Part shown: in pieces, positions 46,684 through 58,099 of the stretch | Layout: the number at the start of each line of letters is the position of its first letter | Position numbering within the stretch: the stretch's first letter is position 1 | Assembly: GCF_019649055.1 (NCBI RefSeq) | Contig: NW_026570239.1 | Span: 930,001-994,000, forward strand | Direction: 5' to 3' | Origin: Paramacrobiotus metropolitanus | Lineage: Eukaryota > Tardigrada > Eutardigrada > Parachela > Macrobiotidae | DNA: 64,000 bases | Made by a program: the position numbers and the translations under genes | Notes under the pieces: generated by a model | The model's input: the letters and a program-made list of their open reading frames with translations, nothing else | What the model was told of the DNA's origin: nothing | Databases searched by the model: none

Positions 46684-47560
46684 AAATGAAGAATTTGTCC
46701 CAATTAACATGAGAAGGGACCGTGCACAAAACACTCATAGCGTTACCACGCATAATCTCCAAACTTAAACGTTGAAACAAAAACAAGTAGAGCGACTCTC
46801 ACCCGTCCTTAAAAACAACTTCTTACCGATCTCCTTTAACGTTACAATGCCGGTCTCACACCGCGCCAAAAGTCTCACATGCAAAAGCGACAAAATTACA
46901 GCGATCAGTAAGCGACTTATATTTTCCAATCTTCTCCCGACAAGCCAGTTCGGCGGCAGCGCCAGCACACTTTGAGGTAGCGTCGATGTATGAATCCGCC
47001 ATCGTGTCTCTGCAAGTAACGTCCCATACTAAGGGCTGTCCGCGGTACCACTTCCAACGCGTAGCTCCATCCGGACGTTTTCCGTTTTCGCGCAAAAAGC
47101 CAATGGACTCCGGGTATGACTCAATGCCGGCATTACACAGCGCTCGCAATATGATATCGTTAATGCCGTTATGACGTTCCCTTCTCCCGATGCATTTCTT
47201 ACACGCTAGCCCATGGTATCCGTTTTCCGCAACCTCTTTATCACATCTCGCACACGAATGGTGCTCCACGATCTTAGCGCCAAGCCACAGGCCAACAGAA
47301 ATGCGGAAAGTCTGATCGTCCAGGAAGTTGCCGAATACTTTCGCGGGAAGGGCGTTAAGCCAGGCCCCGGCGTACTTCGTGCTAACTGCTCTCAAACGTG
47401 CTTCGGCTCTTTTATCGTCACCAACATTATTCCACAAAACGTCGACGTCCTTTTGTATTACCGCGTTATCCCATATGCATTGGTGAACACGTGCCAGATC
47501 CAACGGCAACTCTTCACATTCAGACTCCAGCTTCCAATTTTCGCACGCATCGTTGACCAA
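46684..47560 (-). pseudogene. Retrotransposon C-terminus with zinc-finger and endonuclease-like motifs
   Basis: On the minus strand about 290 codons are recognisable. An N-terminal helical part (AGAWLNALPAKVFGNFLDD) is followed by a Cys/His cluster (CARCDKEVAENGYHGLACKK, then RRERHNG). Next comes the catalytic-like GKRPDGATRWKWYRGQPLVW followed by DVTCRDT, then TSKCAGAAAELA. A frameshift near 46855 moves to the frame of TLKEIGKKLFLRTGESRS, and another leads to FQRLSLEIMRGNAMSVL, ending at 46684. AATAAAATAAA follows near 46650. CxxC...H...C plus RPD-X(n)-WD resembles the zinc-finger and restriction-like endonuclease end of R2/NeSL-type retrotransposons. No reverse transcriptase domain is present, so it is 5'-truncated. 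Confidence 0.85.
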
Positions 47561-47582
47561 CTGTTCGCTGTTGCCGTTGAAT

Positions 47583-47905
47583 ATAATTAATTTAAATATA
47601 ATTTTTAAATATAATTTATTTAAAGACTGACGTCACACAGATGGGCGGAGCTGTCACACTGTCACAAAAAATCGACCCAAAGTGGACAAACTTAAAAAAT
47701 TAAAATAATTTTTAAATATAATTTATTTAAAGACTGACGTCACACAGATGGGCGGAGCTGCCACACTGTCACCAAAAATCGACCCAAAGTGCACAAACAT
47801 AAAAAAATTAAAATAATTTTTAATTCAATTTATTTAAAGACTGACGTCACACAGATGGGCGGAGCTGTCACACTGTCACCAAATGCGACCACAAAGTGCA
47901 GAAAC
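47583..47905. repeat. 107-bp AT-rich satellite, three units
   Basis: GACTGACGTCACACAGATGG recurs with CGTCAC at 47631, 47738 and 47845, an exact 107-bp spacing. Each unit has a conserved GC-richer half (GGGCGGAGCTGTCACACTGTCACC) and an AATTTTTAAATATAATTTATT half. Confidence 0.92.
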
Positions 47906-47909
47906 ATGA

Positions 47910-48840
47910 AAAAATAAAATAATTAAATTAAAATTATTAATTATTAAATTAAAATAATTAAAATTATTTTTCGATAATTGTTTTTTTAAAATTAAAAATT
48001 AATAATTTCCATTAAAAAACCATTTCCATTAAACAAAATTCCATTAAAAACGAAAACAGTTGCCCGAAGCCTTGAGCTTAATGTAGCGTTAGCTGCTCGG
48101 CCGGTGCTCTTGCAGTACTTCTGCTCGACCGCAGTTGTTATCCTTAAAACGGCACTAGCGTAAAAATAAATTCGTTCTTCTGGAAAGGGTTTTTACTTTC
48201 ACTGTGGTTAAACATAATTTTGCTTTTGCGTTCGAAGCAGGAGCGGCTTTAAAAGAAATAAGTGCTATCTGACCGGATTTTCGACTACGGCTTTTGATAT
48301 AATATTGGTTTCGGTCTTTTGGGCAATCTTTCCTAGTTTGCTGGCTCTGGTATATCCCATACGTGACAATAGACCTAAATCTGGATTACTATTTTGAAAA
48401 GAATACGGTTTGTAAGGCGCGTAAACGGAAACTAAAATCGTACCCAACTCCAAAATGTTCGCATTTCTACCGGTCGGGCATTTTTCACCTTCGTAATTTC
48501 GATATTTTGCCTAATTGCCAGGAAAAGCTTTTAATTATTATATTATTAATAATCGGAAATGCTGGCTACAGCGCAATGTTTAAAGCCAAAGGCTTTTTGC
48601 TGACTTCGGACATCACAGCTCAGTTACTCACGTGTTGACAGCTTTTTTACGAAGCGCTTTAGGATAAAATGCACTTATTATAGCTTCGGTAGTTTATTCA
48701 TAAATCTGGCGAAATACGGGTATTACGATGGGCTAGTTTATCACTGCACCAGTATGCATTTACTTAAGGTGCAGCAGCCAAGACAAATACATGAAAGTGT
48801 TTAGTCATAACTTCGTATTTAAACAGATAACTGTATAAGA
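47910..48840. other. AT-rich intergenic, nothing recognised
   Basis: This is the 3' side of the minus-strand gene. No coding frame, RNA or repeat is supported. Confidence 0.5.
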
Positions 48841-48843
48841 AAT

Positions 48844-51482
48844 TCATTGTGGAACAAACTTGAAAGAATGAATAATAAATTCGACCTCATCTTTGATTTT
48901 CGGATAAGTTCCTTGCGGAACTACTGTTATAACAAGCGGAACGGGCTTCCGAAAAATATGCCCAGGATTCCTGCTAATAGGGCCACTGGCCTCTACCCCC
49001 ATATTCCGATAAACCTGCGCATGATTCTCGGGAGAAAGAGTCGTAATTAGAGGGCCGCTGGCCGTCTCGGTCGTGAAAACGACTTTGTCGGTCTGCCAGT
49101 CGTATGAGTGTTTAATCACGGCCTTTCCAAGTCCTTTTCCGGAGTGGGCTAACACATATTCCGGATTGTCTAAGGAGGCTTGAAAACTGTAAGTGCCTTT
49201 CTGAAAATCAGGCCAACCGATGACGGACGTTACGGAATGACCGCCGTAAGGATTTGAATCCTTAAACTTCCGATTGTACGTTAGTTCATCCGGTCCACCA
49301 CTGTATATGGCTAGGTTTGGAAAAGTCTGACAGTCATAGAAACGACTTTCTACAACAAACTCATAACGACCAGGACCTAATAGCTCCGTGGTCACCACCC
49401 GCGGTATACCATACGTGCCTTGGTACTTGGCGTCGACGAACGTTAGCTTCAGATGTAACCGGTCTTGATGATCGACAAACACGTTTTCCTTTTTGAAAAC
49501 ACCCCTCGCATACTGTTCTGGGCTTTTGTCATGCAGAATGATCCATTCTCTGCCTGCGAAGGTCAACGTGTTTTCGAGTCCTAAAAAAGATTCGATGCAT
49601 TACTGATCCGACGCTGACATGTTCTACAACTTTACTGTAAGTACGTACGCGGTTTTAAATGGCTATCTTTGCTTGCAGCCCCAAGACCTGCGCGGGTAAC
49701 GGCTCGCACTCTGAAAACGTGGCTTTCTTCGGGGTCCAGCCCATCGATAACGGCTTGTGGAGTAGAACTAGTTGTCGTATACTCCTTGCATTTTGTCCAG
49801 TCGTTGCCCACTTCATCGACAATAAATTCTATTTTATATGCAACCACATGATCCAGACCGTGTTCAGGTAATTACCACTCAAGATTAGCCGATGGGGTAG
49901 TTTTTTCCCATTTGCACTGCGGCATACCAGGGACGCTCGGTGGAGTAAACGGAATAACTTCTCCATTTTGTAGATCGTGTAACACCATGCGGGGGTAGGC
50001 AACACCATCCCCGCATTCTCCTTCTGCATAAACAATAAATTTCACTTTCTTCGATCCCGTGTTATCCCGAACAAAATCAATGAAATCTTTCGACATTTTG
50101 CGAACTGCTGCATTTCGATTATTAGCGGCATTATTTCTGAGAGGTGCTGTGACTGCTGTCAGAGTACTGCTTAAGGTTGTCAAGTTTGGAGTGTGGCGAA
50201 GGCTATTTTCCAGTTGTTCTAAGAAGGGATCTGAATGTGTCCCGGCTTCAAAAACCAGAGCGAGAACGATGTCGTGCTCAAAACTGAGAAGCATTTCTTC
50301 CACTTCCGCCTGCTGGGTTGCGATTAGAACATTCGTATTTTCAAGAGACTGCTTGATCTGCGCGGTTATGAAGTTGAATGTGCTGACTTCAACATGCTTT
50401 CTTTTGTGCCACATTTGCAGAAGTGCAGGCGAAAATGGTGACCGGTTAACGTTTTCAAGAACTTCGGCCAAAGTTGCTTCTTCAATGCCTCCGCCGCGTA
50501 TTTTGGGCAAAATAGGAACAAGCTGTTTCTGGAAGGTAGTCTTGAATTCAGTAACTAACCGCTTGAATGTTTCGGCTTGAAACTTCAGTCCATCCAACAT
50601 TGGATGGCATGACTTGATTAAATCGTTTGTCAGCATGTCTGCCTCATTTAGACTTTCCATGATCTTTTCCGTTTGAGTCACCAATGATAAACTTATCTGA
50701 CGTACTAACTTTGCCGCCTTGCTGTCTAATTTTGTTAAAGGATACAGCCATACTTTTTTCGGCACCGGACCATTTTGTTCTATTAAGGAAGGAAGGTCGC
50801 TGTAAACCTTCATTGCATCCAAAAGGTTGATAGGATTTTGTTTCAAATGAAAATCTCCATAGAACGTGCATCTGATGCCTTTATATTCTGCCTTCTCTCC
50901 GGTATTAAAGTCGAGATTAGCACCGCCTTCGATGCTTCCGACGAGCGACTTCACGGACGCCTGCAGATTCCCAGACACCTTCGTGACTTCTTCAGATGAT
51001 CCAACATCCTGGTCGAACACGAACACTGCGTCGGCTCCATAAAGTACACCAGTGACAACATGCGTTGCGTCATCGCCTTCGAATATATGCGGATGCTCGA
51101 TGTCACCGGGACCCAAATGCGCCATCGTCAGCTCGTCAAAACGCGATAGCATCGAATATTTTAAGCTTACCCGTGCTTGATGGCTTGATTTTTTTGTGTC
51201 ATTCAAGTAACTGGCGGAACCGGAAACCGATACCAGACCTCCCAAAAAGCTGAGCTTAAGATCGGCGTCCACACCGAGTTTTGATGACTTTTCGCTTATA
51301 GTGTCGTTCAGGATCATTTCACAGTTTGTGTACAGCTGAGGCTGCGAGTTGAGTTCGCTTTTCAGCTTTTGTGGGTTCCACAAGGTCAATGATGGCACCA
51401 GCATATCCCTGCGACAGTCGTACAGCATCCCCGGTTTAAAGGCGCGTCCCAGACATGGAGTTTCGATGATGTCATAAGACAT
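48844..51482 (-). CDS. Stonustoxin-like N-terminus, FN3 and GH16/LamG-like C-terminus
   Basis: Exon 1 runs 51482–49649 and exon 2 49580–48844, with a 68-bp intron (GTACGT donor, TTTTTTAG acceptor) and matching phase; the ATG lies just after a CATAG acceptor. The N-terminal part has LGRAFKPGMLYDCRRD and TLWNP, the hallmark start of stonustoxin/neoverrucotoxin-like proteins, followed by helical regions. Such MACPF-related homologues are widespread in animals and most are not venom toxins; nothing here shows toxicity. An FN3 domain follows (VAYKIEFIV, VFRVRAVTRAG). Exon 2 resembles a GH16/LamG jelly roll: RLHLKLTF, GPGRYEFVVESRF. The usual acidic catalytic strand appears replaced by YNRKFKDSN, so binding is likelier than catalysis. 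No leader is present, suggesting a cytosolic product. An in-frame TAA at 49874–49872 lies inside the FN3 domain. It may be a true break, an assembly error or readthrough. Confidence 0.72.
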
Positions 51483-51489
51483 TTTTACA

Positions 51490-51773
51490 CCTATGGCACA
51501 ATTAGTACACTTTAAATTTTTCAGGAGAAATTTGTTTTGACTTGTATCCAAAATATCCCACCGCATCCTACAGTATCTTCTACGCATATCTGTACGTCAA
51601 ATATTCTCTAATCTAATATAACTTTTTAATCACTTGCAGTATTTTACCGCATCTTTGCAGTATCCTTATCACTTTATGCATCCCAAACGAACTCCATCAG
51701 GAATGCTAAGAAAATTATCTGGATTACTTGAAAGATACCCGCCACTACAACGCGAATGTTACAGCAAGGATAC
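51490..51773. other. 5' flank of the minus-strand gene
   Basis: Probably an intron or 5' untranslated region of the stonustoxin-like gene: a pyrimidine-rich ...AATTGTGCCATAG acceptor-like site precedes its ATG. No upstream exon could be fixed. Confidence 0.4.
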
Positions 51774-51782
51774 GTTATGCTC

Positions 51783-52281
51783 GGCACCGCGACATTTCGC
51801 CACCGACAACTCGTCGCAGGACTTTTGGTCGCACACATTTCGCCGCGAGGTCATCTCGCCAGGAACTCTGAAGAAAATAACCTAAGAAAGTTAAAGAAAC
51901 CCAAAAAACCTAAGAAACCTAAGAAGCCTAAGAAGCCTAAGAAATCTAAGAATCCTAAGAAACCTAAAAAACCTAAGAAATCTAAATAACCCAAGAAATC
52001 TAAAAAACCCAAGAAATCTAAAAAACCTAAGATACCTAAAAACCTAAGAAAACCTTCCAAGTAACCCGTAAAATTAAGCGTGTCAATTATTTTGCGGCGA
52101 AGTGTCCGCGACCGGACGTCCTGCGTCAAAAAGTCGCAAAGTTAAAATGTCTCAAGGCAAATTGTCCCAAACCGAAGTGTCCCAGCGTCAGAATGTCCCG
52201 CGGCGAAATGTCTTCGCGGCGAAAGGTCGTGCGTCGAATTTAAATGCGGCAAAATGTCACACTCCCAAATGTCCGGGTGCG
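51783..52281. mobile_element. 499-bp foldback element with 9-bp target duplication
   Basis: GTTATGCTC abuts both ends (51774–51782 and 52282–52290). The left arm begins GGCACCGCGACATTTCGCC; the right arm ends in the approximate inverse of CGCACCCGGACATTTGG. Both arms contain repeated, diverged GACATTTCGCCGCG-like units and their complements. The core (about 51885–52060) is a CCTAAGAAA tandem repeat. No coding function is inferred. Confidence 0.88.
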
Positions 52282-52521
52282 GTTATGCTCATAACCTCCA
52301 AAGCTGTATTTTGCACGACACATGCAGAATGCGTAACGTTAAATTATAACAGTTAACACTAAAATTACTATACACCTAACTCTACAGATTGCCTCATAAA
52401 GCCACGTTCAGTAAACCTATACAACAGTACAAGTTGTAAATTATAAGCAGCGAATTTTTGCACTGAGTCTTGGGTTATTCATCGCTTACGTATTCCGCGC
52501 AATTTACGCGGGGTCGTTTTC

Positions 52522-52540
52522 TAGTCATAATATGACTAGT
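52522..52540. repeat. Short perfect palindrome
   Basis: CTAGTCATAATATGACTAG is a 9-bp inverted repeat around one base, just outside the MITE at 52546. Confidence 0.8.
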
Positions 52541-52545
52541 CAGTA

Positions 52546-52702
52546 GTGCGTTGGTGTGCGTTGGTTACTTGTATGTGTACAAAGCACGCATGCATCGGTA
52601 CAAGTAGCGCTGGCCAGCCATTGCAGTTGCAAAAGCGCCTTAGTTGTTAGCTGTACGCATGATTTGTACTTCTACACATACAAGTAACCAACGCAAATGC
52701 AC
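52546..52702. mobile_element. 157-bp TA-flanked MITE
   Basis: The left end GTGCGTTGG precedes TGCGTTGGTTACTTGTATGT, which is repeated in inverse at the right (ACATACAAGTAACCAACGCA) before GCAC. TA flanks both ends (52544–52545 and 52703–52704). There is no coding capacity. Confidence 0.8.
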
Positions 52703-52709
52703 TACAGAT

Positions 52710-54188
52710 ACTGGTTATAACCTTTACCAACGACTTGCGCCATTTAAACTCAGAACGGTTGCACATTACGACCGACTGCTCGATGCAGTACTCCAGGAAA
52801 TCGTCTCTGCGATGGTTTGATACATGAGTATATGAATGGAAAAATAGAAAACACACATGGAAAATTACACACATGGAAAAATCAAACAGTGTGCCTTTTG
52901 CAACACATTTTCTCGCTATTATTTCTGAACAAGAACCGTTTAAGAATTCATTATTAGCACCTATTTTAATTCGTTCCCAAAAACTCTAGAGAGGGCTTTG
53001 CTGCACATCCAAATTGCAATGTGCTTATTGTTTGACTGCACCAGGACTGAGCGCTGCTTTTATTTCCGACATAATCTCAGTGGTTATCATAAATTATTAT
53101 ATAAAAACGAAGCTTGACTTACGTGTAACCACCTCCTAACGTTGCTGAAGATCCAATTAAAATTTTCGTTTCCGGTTTATTGCGTCGGTAGATAACTGCA
53201 GCTACAAATGTAATAAGTGTCGTTGGGAAGTGTGTTCCTAGCCAGCGGTTTCAAATTTCACAAAAAGAAATTAAATCGAACTCCACGGTCTCGGATTTCT
53301 GTATAGTTGGTATATTGAAAGTCTTTCTGTCTGCCTGTTGGAAATACTTCTCGCTACTCGCTACATAGTGCCGGCTGCTACCAACAGAGAGTTCATTAGT
53401 TTGAAGGCCGCATGAATCAACTGGTAATTACACTCTACCCGAGATAAACCGTTAGCACCCTAAGCACAGACCAACCGACTTGAAAAGTTTGGAAGGTGCG
53501 GTGAGCGCATTACATAACTTTCACAAACCGGAAAGAGCCGGTTGTTGCGCTAGTACCGTACGCTTTTGTTGCACTAGTACTACACACAGTATGTGTTTAC
53601 TGTAAATTGTGAGAGAGAATGTCCGACCCATAAAACGTACTGAATCACTGACATAAAAATCAAAAATATGTTACGTAGTTGGTGTGTGGATAACACGCAT
53701 AATACAGTGCGTGTCATCCAACAGCAATCTGTACTGGCGAGTGCCAGCTATGTCTCTGTTACAGGATTCAGTATTCTGTCTACTACGGTTGTGGCCTATT
53801 ATAAAGAAATTACTACTACCTTTCATTTCTCAGTATGTTTAAACTCAAAACGAGTCTCAGCATTAAAGTATAATTGCCCTTGCTTATAGTATCCACACTA
53901 CCCACACAATTACGAATAGCATATAATAATCTATAATCTATAACAGTGATAATCTATAATCAGAGCGCGCTTGGTATCGTGAGAATCTTTACACCCAGAA
54001 GTTAAAATTTCGAAGTTTCAGCTGTCTGAGAAAATAACAAGCGTTAACATGTTGACTACTTCCATCGAAACGTTAGTTAGTTAGGGCCGTACGCAGTGCC
54101 CGATTTAGCAACGATATGTGATATGCAGTAGCTCGGACCTTTAATGAGTATCGTTGTACAAGTACAAACTTAGTACCAAAACAGAACG
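52710..54188. other. Intergenic, nothing recognised
   Basis: Several short open frames occur (for example 53668–53889) without domains, paralogues or splice support. Confidence 0.4.
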
Positions 54189-54191
54189 TCA

Positions 54192-54845
54192 TTATAACAG
54201 AAAAACTTCCTCTATGCTATCCTGATAGGGGAGCGTACCCATTACACAAATCGCGTTTCCCCGTTGTATTTGCATAGATATTCGCTGCTTAAAAAGCTCT
54301 TTCGCTCGCTTCTGGCCAGTGGAAGTCGCTATACCGTTTCCAACCTTCTCCACTAGCTTTTTTGTTCCGTCTCCCAAAGGTCCGTAGATTTCGAAGGCAG
54401 CGGCAACAAAATCGTATCTTGGTTGCAGCCAAGCGTGTTTCGAAAGTTTCTTCCTTTCCGCGAGTTCGGCTGCTGCGCCGGCGTTCACGGAGGTGCGGTC
54501 GATATACGAGGCTGCCAGCGTGTCCACGCAGGTAACATCCACGGCCAGCGGCTTTCCGCGTGCCCACGGTATAAGAGTGATCACATCCGGCCTTTTCTTG
54601 TCTTTCACGGACAGACCTTTTGGTTCCATTCTGGAAGGAAATTCTGCTGACTTCAGACCTCGGGCGAATTCTGCGCTAATTCCGTCGTGCCGTGGTAGTC
54701 TTCCGGCGGACCGCTTACAGCGAAGTCCATGCCGGCCTAGCTCGTCGACCAACCCTCCACAAACGCACACGTGTGGGGTAACGATCGGCGCTCCCAGACG
54801 CAACGCAACACTGATGCGGAAAGCGTTGTCCTCCAGCAGGTTACT
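54192..54845 (-). pseudogene. Retrotransposon C-terminus, best-preserved endonuclease-like copy
   Basis: One uninterrupted minus-strand frame of about 215 codons. It begins in LEDNAFRISVALRLGAP, then has a zinc-finger-like CVCGGLVDELGRHGLRC followed by RHDG. Next comes the endonuclease-like KKRPDVITLIPWARGKPLAV with DVTCVDTLAASYIDRTS. After the conserved GAAAELAERKKLSKH and AAFEIYGPLGDGTKK it ends with RISMQIQRGNAICVMGT and a stop at 54192. All expected C-terminal motifs are present, but reverse transcriptase is absent, so it is a 5'-truncated insertion. The 5' edge abuts a 27-bp direct repeat containing TTACTTACGATACGCAGTAT. Confidence 0.87.
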
Positions 54846-54915
54846 TACGATACGCAGTATGGCACGATTACTTACGATACGCAGTATGTAATTACGTGGC
54901 ACGATTACTTACGTT
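54838..54915. repeat. 27-bp direct repeat at the retrotransposon 5' edge
   Basis: TTACTTACGATACGCAGTAT occurs twice in tandem, and a shorter TTACTTACG a third time, separated by GGCACGA. It may be a microduplication made during insertion. Confidence 0.75.
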
Positions 54916-54919
54916 ATGC

Positions 54920-56450
54920 ATAGTATTGCGTACGCACATGAGCAGTATGCACCGTACAGAGCGTATTGCGGTCTTCATAGCGTCTTTTGACGTTTCAATG
55001 GATGGAGGTATCCGTTTACATATCTTGCTACCACAGACTGCTAAGCACAGTAATAAAACATTTCGGAACATCCATAAATTATTGCACGTTTTCATCGTAC
55101 GACAGCGTAGTTAGCCGAAATTTCTCTCGCCTGACTTCGCTGTATTTTTGGCGTGGTGTATTTTTAGCCGCTGTCTGATCTTCATTCTTACATTTTGCCA
55201 AGCTTGTGTATGTTCTGTGCTAGGACAGCCATTAACGGACAGCAGGTTCGGTAGAACATGTTCAATGTTTGTTTATACTTTGTACTGCGGTTAGGGTTTG
55301 TTTGCTGTTGTTAGAGCGGTATCGCTTTTCTGGGGACATGCCGGCTTTTAACGGAAATTATGGCCACACACGTGATGTATATGTTGTACGTGCGTTTGTA
55401 GCAGCGGATTATCTGATAATCAAATGCAGGAGTATGCGTTTGTTTATTGGTAAACGAGTATATGTTCAATTAAGAGCGGAAGGCTGCTTCCGCTTTTAAT
55501 TTGGTCTTTGCATTAGAATAAATTTGTTATGCGAATGTGGCTGCACACTTCAAACGTTGATTTTTATAGCTGAAAAGAAAAATCGGTTTTCATTCGCGTT
55601 GCAACGTCGCGCTATCCCATTACGAATTTACGATTACTCGCTTAAATAACGTTCCGTGAATTACATACGTAGTGACAGCCATTAACACAGGCAAAGTAAT
55701 GAGCTAATGAATTTGCAGAATAATACGGTATGTGCTTGAACATAATTTTCGGCCGGGTAGCTCCTGATAGGTTGTGCTACTGCATACGATGTGCTCGTGT
55801 ATGCACATGTTGGCGTCCTTATTATAACCTTGGTCACAGCGTAGCGGCGAAGGAATTTACGCAGACCGCAGCAGCCGTCGACCCGATGCCGCGTGGGTGG
55901 TTGTGTCCATGGGTGCGAGGTTGGAGATGACGGAATCCGACGAGCCGCAGATGTTCAAAGTATCCGGGTCGGTTAGTGGCACCCGTGGCGTTGTCGTCAG
56001 ATTCGTCGTCCACTTCGGGTACAACCTATCCCGAATAACTGCATAAAAAGCGCGAATTCAAACTGTCAATAAACAAACTGTCAACTCGGAAATTGGTCAC
56101 TTTACACTTCCATTTTACGGCTCGGCACACTGATCTCCCACACACGATATTAAATTAGCAGGTATGTGGCGCGCCACATGGGGCGGCTGATTGTCCGTTG
56201 GCTGATCCGTACCTTTTACTGTGCGGTTCAGCTAACCGAGCATGTGGCGCTTTTCGTATCTGTGGATCTGGTGTCGACGATTGAGTGACCAATTTGCTGG
56301 ACCGTAAGTGCAAGTGTGAAGTGTACAATTTTTAAGCAAAGTCGAAGTACAGCACATCGTGTTTCCGACTCTCAAAATTTTCTATGACATGCATTAGCCA
56401 CCGCACTATGAAACCAGTCTGAAACTACGCTCATGGCGTGCTGGTCACTA
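54920..56450. other. Intergenic, nothing recognised
   Basis: Open frames at 55269–55499 and 55730–55930 have no supporting features. No repeat or RNA gene was identified. Confidence 0.4.
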
Positions 56451-57127
56451 CAGGTTGTAAACATGGTAAACTACCTAGACAACATTGTGTCCCTTTAATA
56501 CTATTAGAAACTCTGCAGGTTTCGGCGTTGCGATGCAATGGATTTGGGACCTAACCCGCCCCCTTATTTTATCTGACGTTGTTAATTTTTCTAGTTTTCG
56601 CGGAAGTAAAGGAAAGGTTGTCGGAAATTCAACCCATAGTTCAACTTCCGTTTCCTGTTTACAGCACTGCGGTAAATTTAGGTTGCAAAAGAACCAGAGT
56701 TGCCGACATTCGGCACGGCTGTGTGTTTTTGGCTCAGTTGCATACTGAACAAACAGCAGCTTTGCAACTATCCCTTTAGTGAACAATTAAAAGTACCGCT
56801 GTAGCAGGCACCGCGAACTTTTTTCCGGAAATGCCGCTTGCAGCGCTATTCGGTTACATGGCATTATCAACTTCGTGTCATTGATGCCACTGTGCTGCGC
56901 CAGCTCACCTGCTCAGAGTTAAAATTTATGAAACAAAAGGTACCGCTGCTAGTATTTAGGCTGCTTTAACAACCATCGCTTTCCGACAACGCAAAGACCA
57001 CAACTTAACAAATCTGCTTTTGACACCTGTTTATTTGTGCTACTGTATATTTCATTTCGTCTCAATTCCCTTGATACCGCTCTCCAACCCGGTACCTTGG
57101 TACATATTGGCTGTAATTCCTTTAACG

Positions 57128-58095
57128 ATGGTTCGGAAGGATGCTCGTGGACAACACGGTCCGAACGCTGAAAATTCCGGGGACACGGTGACTGACGCGA
57201 GCGATCAAGGAGTGCTCGACCAAGATGTGTACAACAAATTGGTCAGCCACACCGAAAACACATACCAAATGGCGGCAAAGGTTTGTCGTTATACTGTAGC
57301 CTTTATCCTTCTGGCGGCACTCAGGATCCCATTGGAGACCATCAGCGTCATGGCTGGTAGCGCCTACGCGCCTCCCAATGAGGTATGCGTGTGCGTTTAA
57401 ATACGTTGACCGCTATAGAAAGAAAAAGGAAAAAAGTATAGAAATAAAAAAGAAAAAAAATTAAAAGAATAAAAAAATGTTTGCCAAAGTCTTTACTCTT
57501 TACTTTTGTAAAGTTCTATCACAACTGTTTCCACTACCTTGGGTTGAATCCGCACCACTGATTTGTGCTTTATTCTCTGACGCGTTATACGTAATATGCT
57601 GGCATGGTAAGAATATATTGATTCATTTTCTACTAGTAGAGCAATCATCGTGCTTATAAATCTTGGCAGGCGGAAGGTACGCGTTCTCAAGGGCGGACGG
57701 CATTCTTGCTTATTGCCATTGCAGTACCCAGGATCGTGTATTGTGGGGTTTCCATCTGGGCGCAGCGCAGTGCCAGCCGAATCGTTGAACTAGCTCAGAA
57801 AGTACGGCAAAATCCGCGGTCGTTCGTCGAGAGTGAAGTCATACGTCAGCAGCTCGTGACGGCTTGCGTCAGACTACTCTTCTGCACAACCCCGATAATG
57901 TTCGGTCCCATGGTCAACTTCCTTGTTGATTATGGATATATTGGCGTTAATGTCTACCTGGAGAATGAAGTCCATGCATATATAGAGAACAATCTTCTTC
58001 GTTGCTGGCTGGATGTGGGGCAGTTCTCCTTCTGGTGTTGGTGGATGCGGCTGACTTCGCGCTTGAAGAACGACGTTGAAGGCGAATACCTGTAG
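57128..58095 (+). CDS. Multi-pass membrane protein family, copy 2
   Basis: Exon 1 57128–57382 and exon 2 57670–58095 join in phase 0 (AATGAG|GTATGC donor, TTGGCAG acceptor) to give 226 residues. The start MVRKDARGQHGPN is the conserved family start. A polar N-terminal region of about 50 residues is followed by hydrophobic segments near residues 55–75, 95–115 and 145–175, plus an amphipathic tryptophan-rich end (WLDVGQFSFWCWW). Between the second and third lies a charged loop with NPRSFVESEVIRQQL. The protein ends KNDVEGEYL. Three to four helices and no leader suggest an integral membrane protein. I know no family like it. Exon 2 has 141 codons in copies 2, 3 and 4, so selection for length is likely. 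A purine-rich stretch fills part of the intron. Confidence 0.8.
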
Positions 58096-58099
58096 TGCG

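Noticed and set aside
50059-50580. 173-codon plus-strand frame
   Set aside because: Antisense to the long stonustoxin-like exon; no independent support.
54289-54567. Second frame within the retrotransposon C-terminus
   Set aside because: Overlaps the frame carrying all conserved zinc-finger and endonuclease-like motifs.
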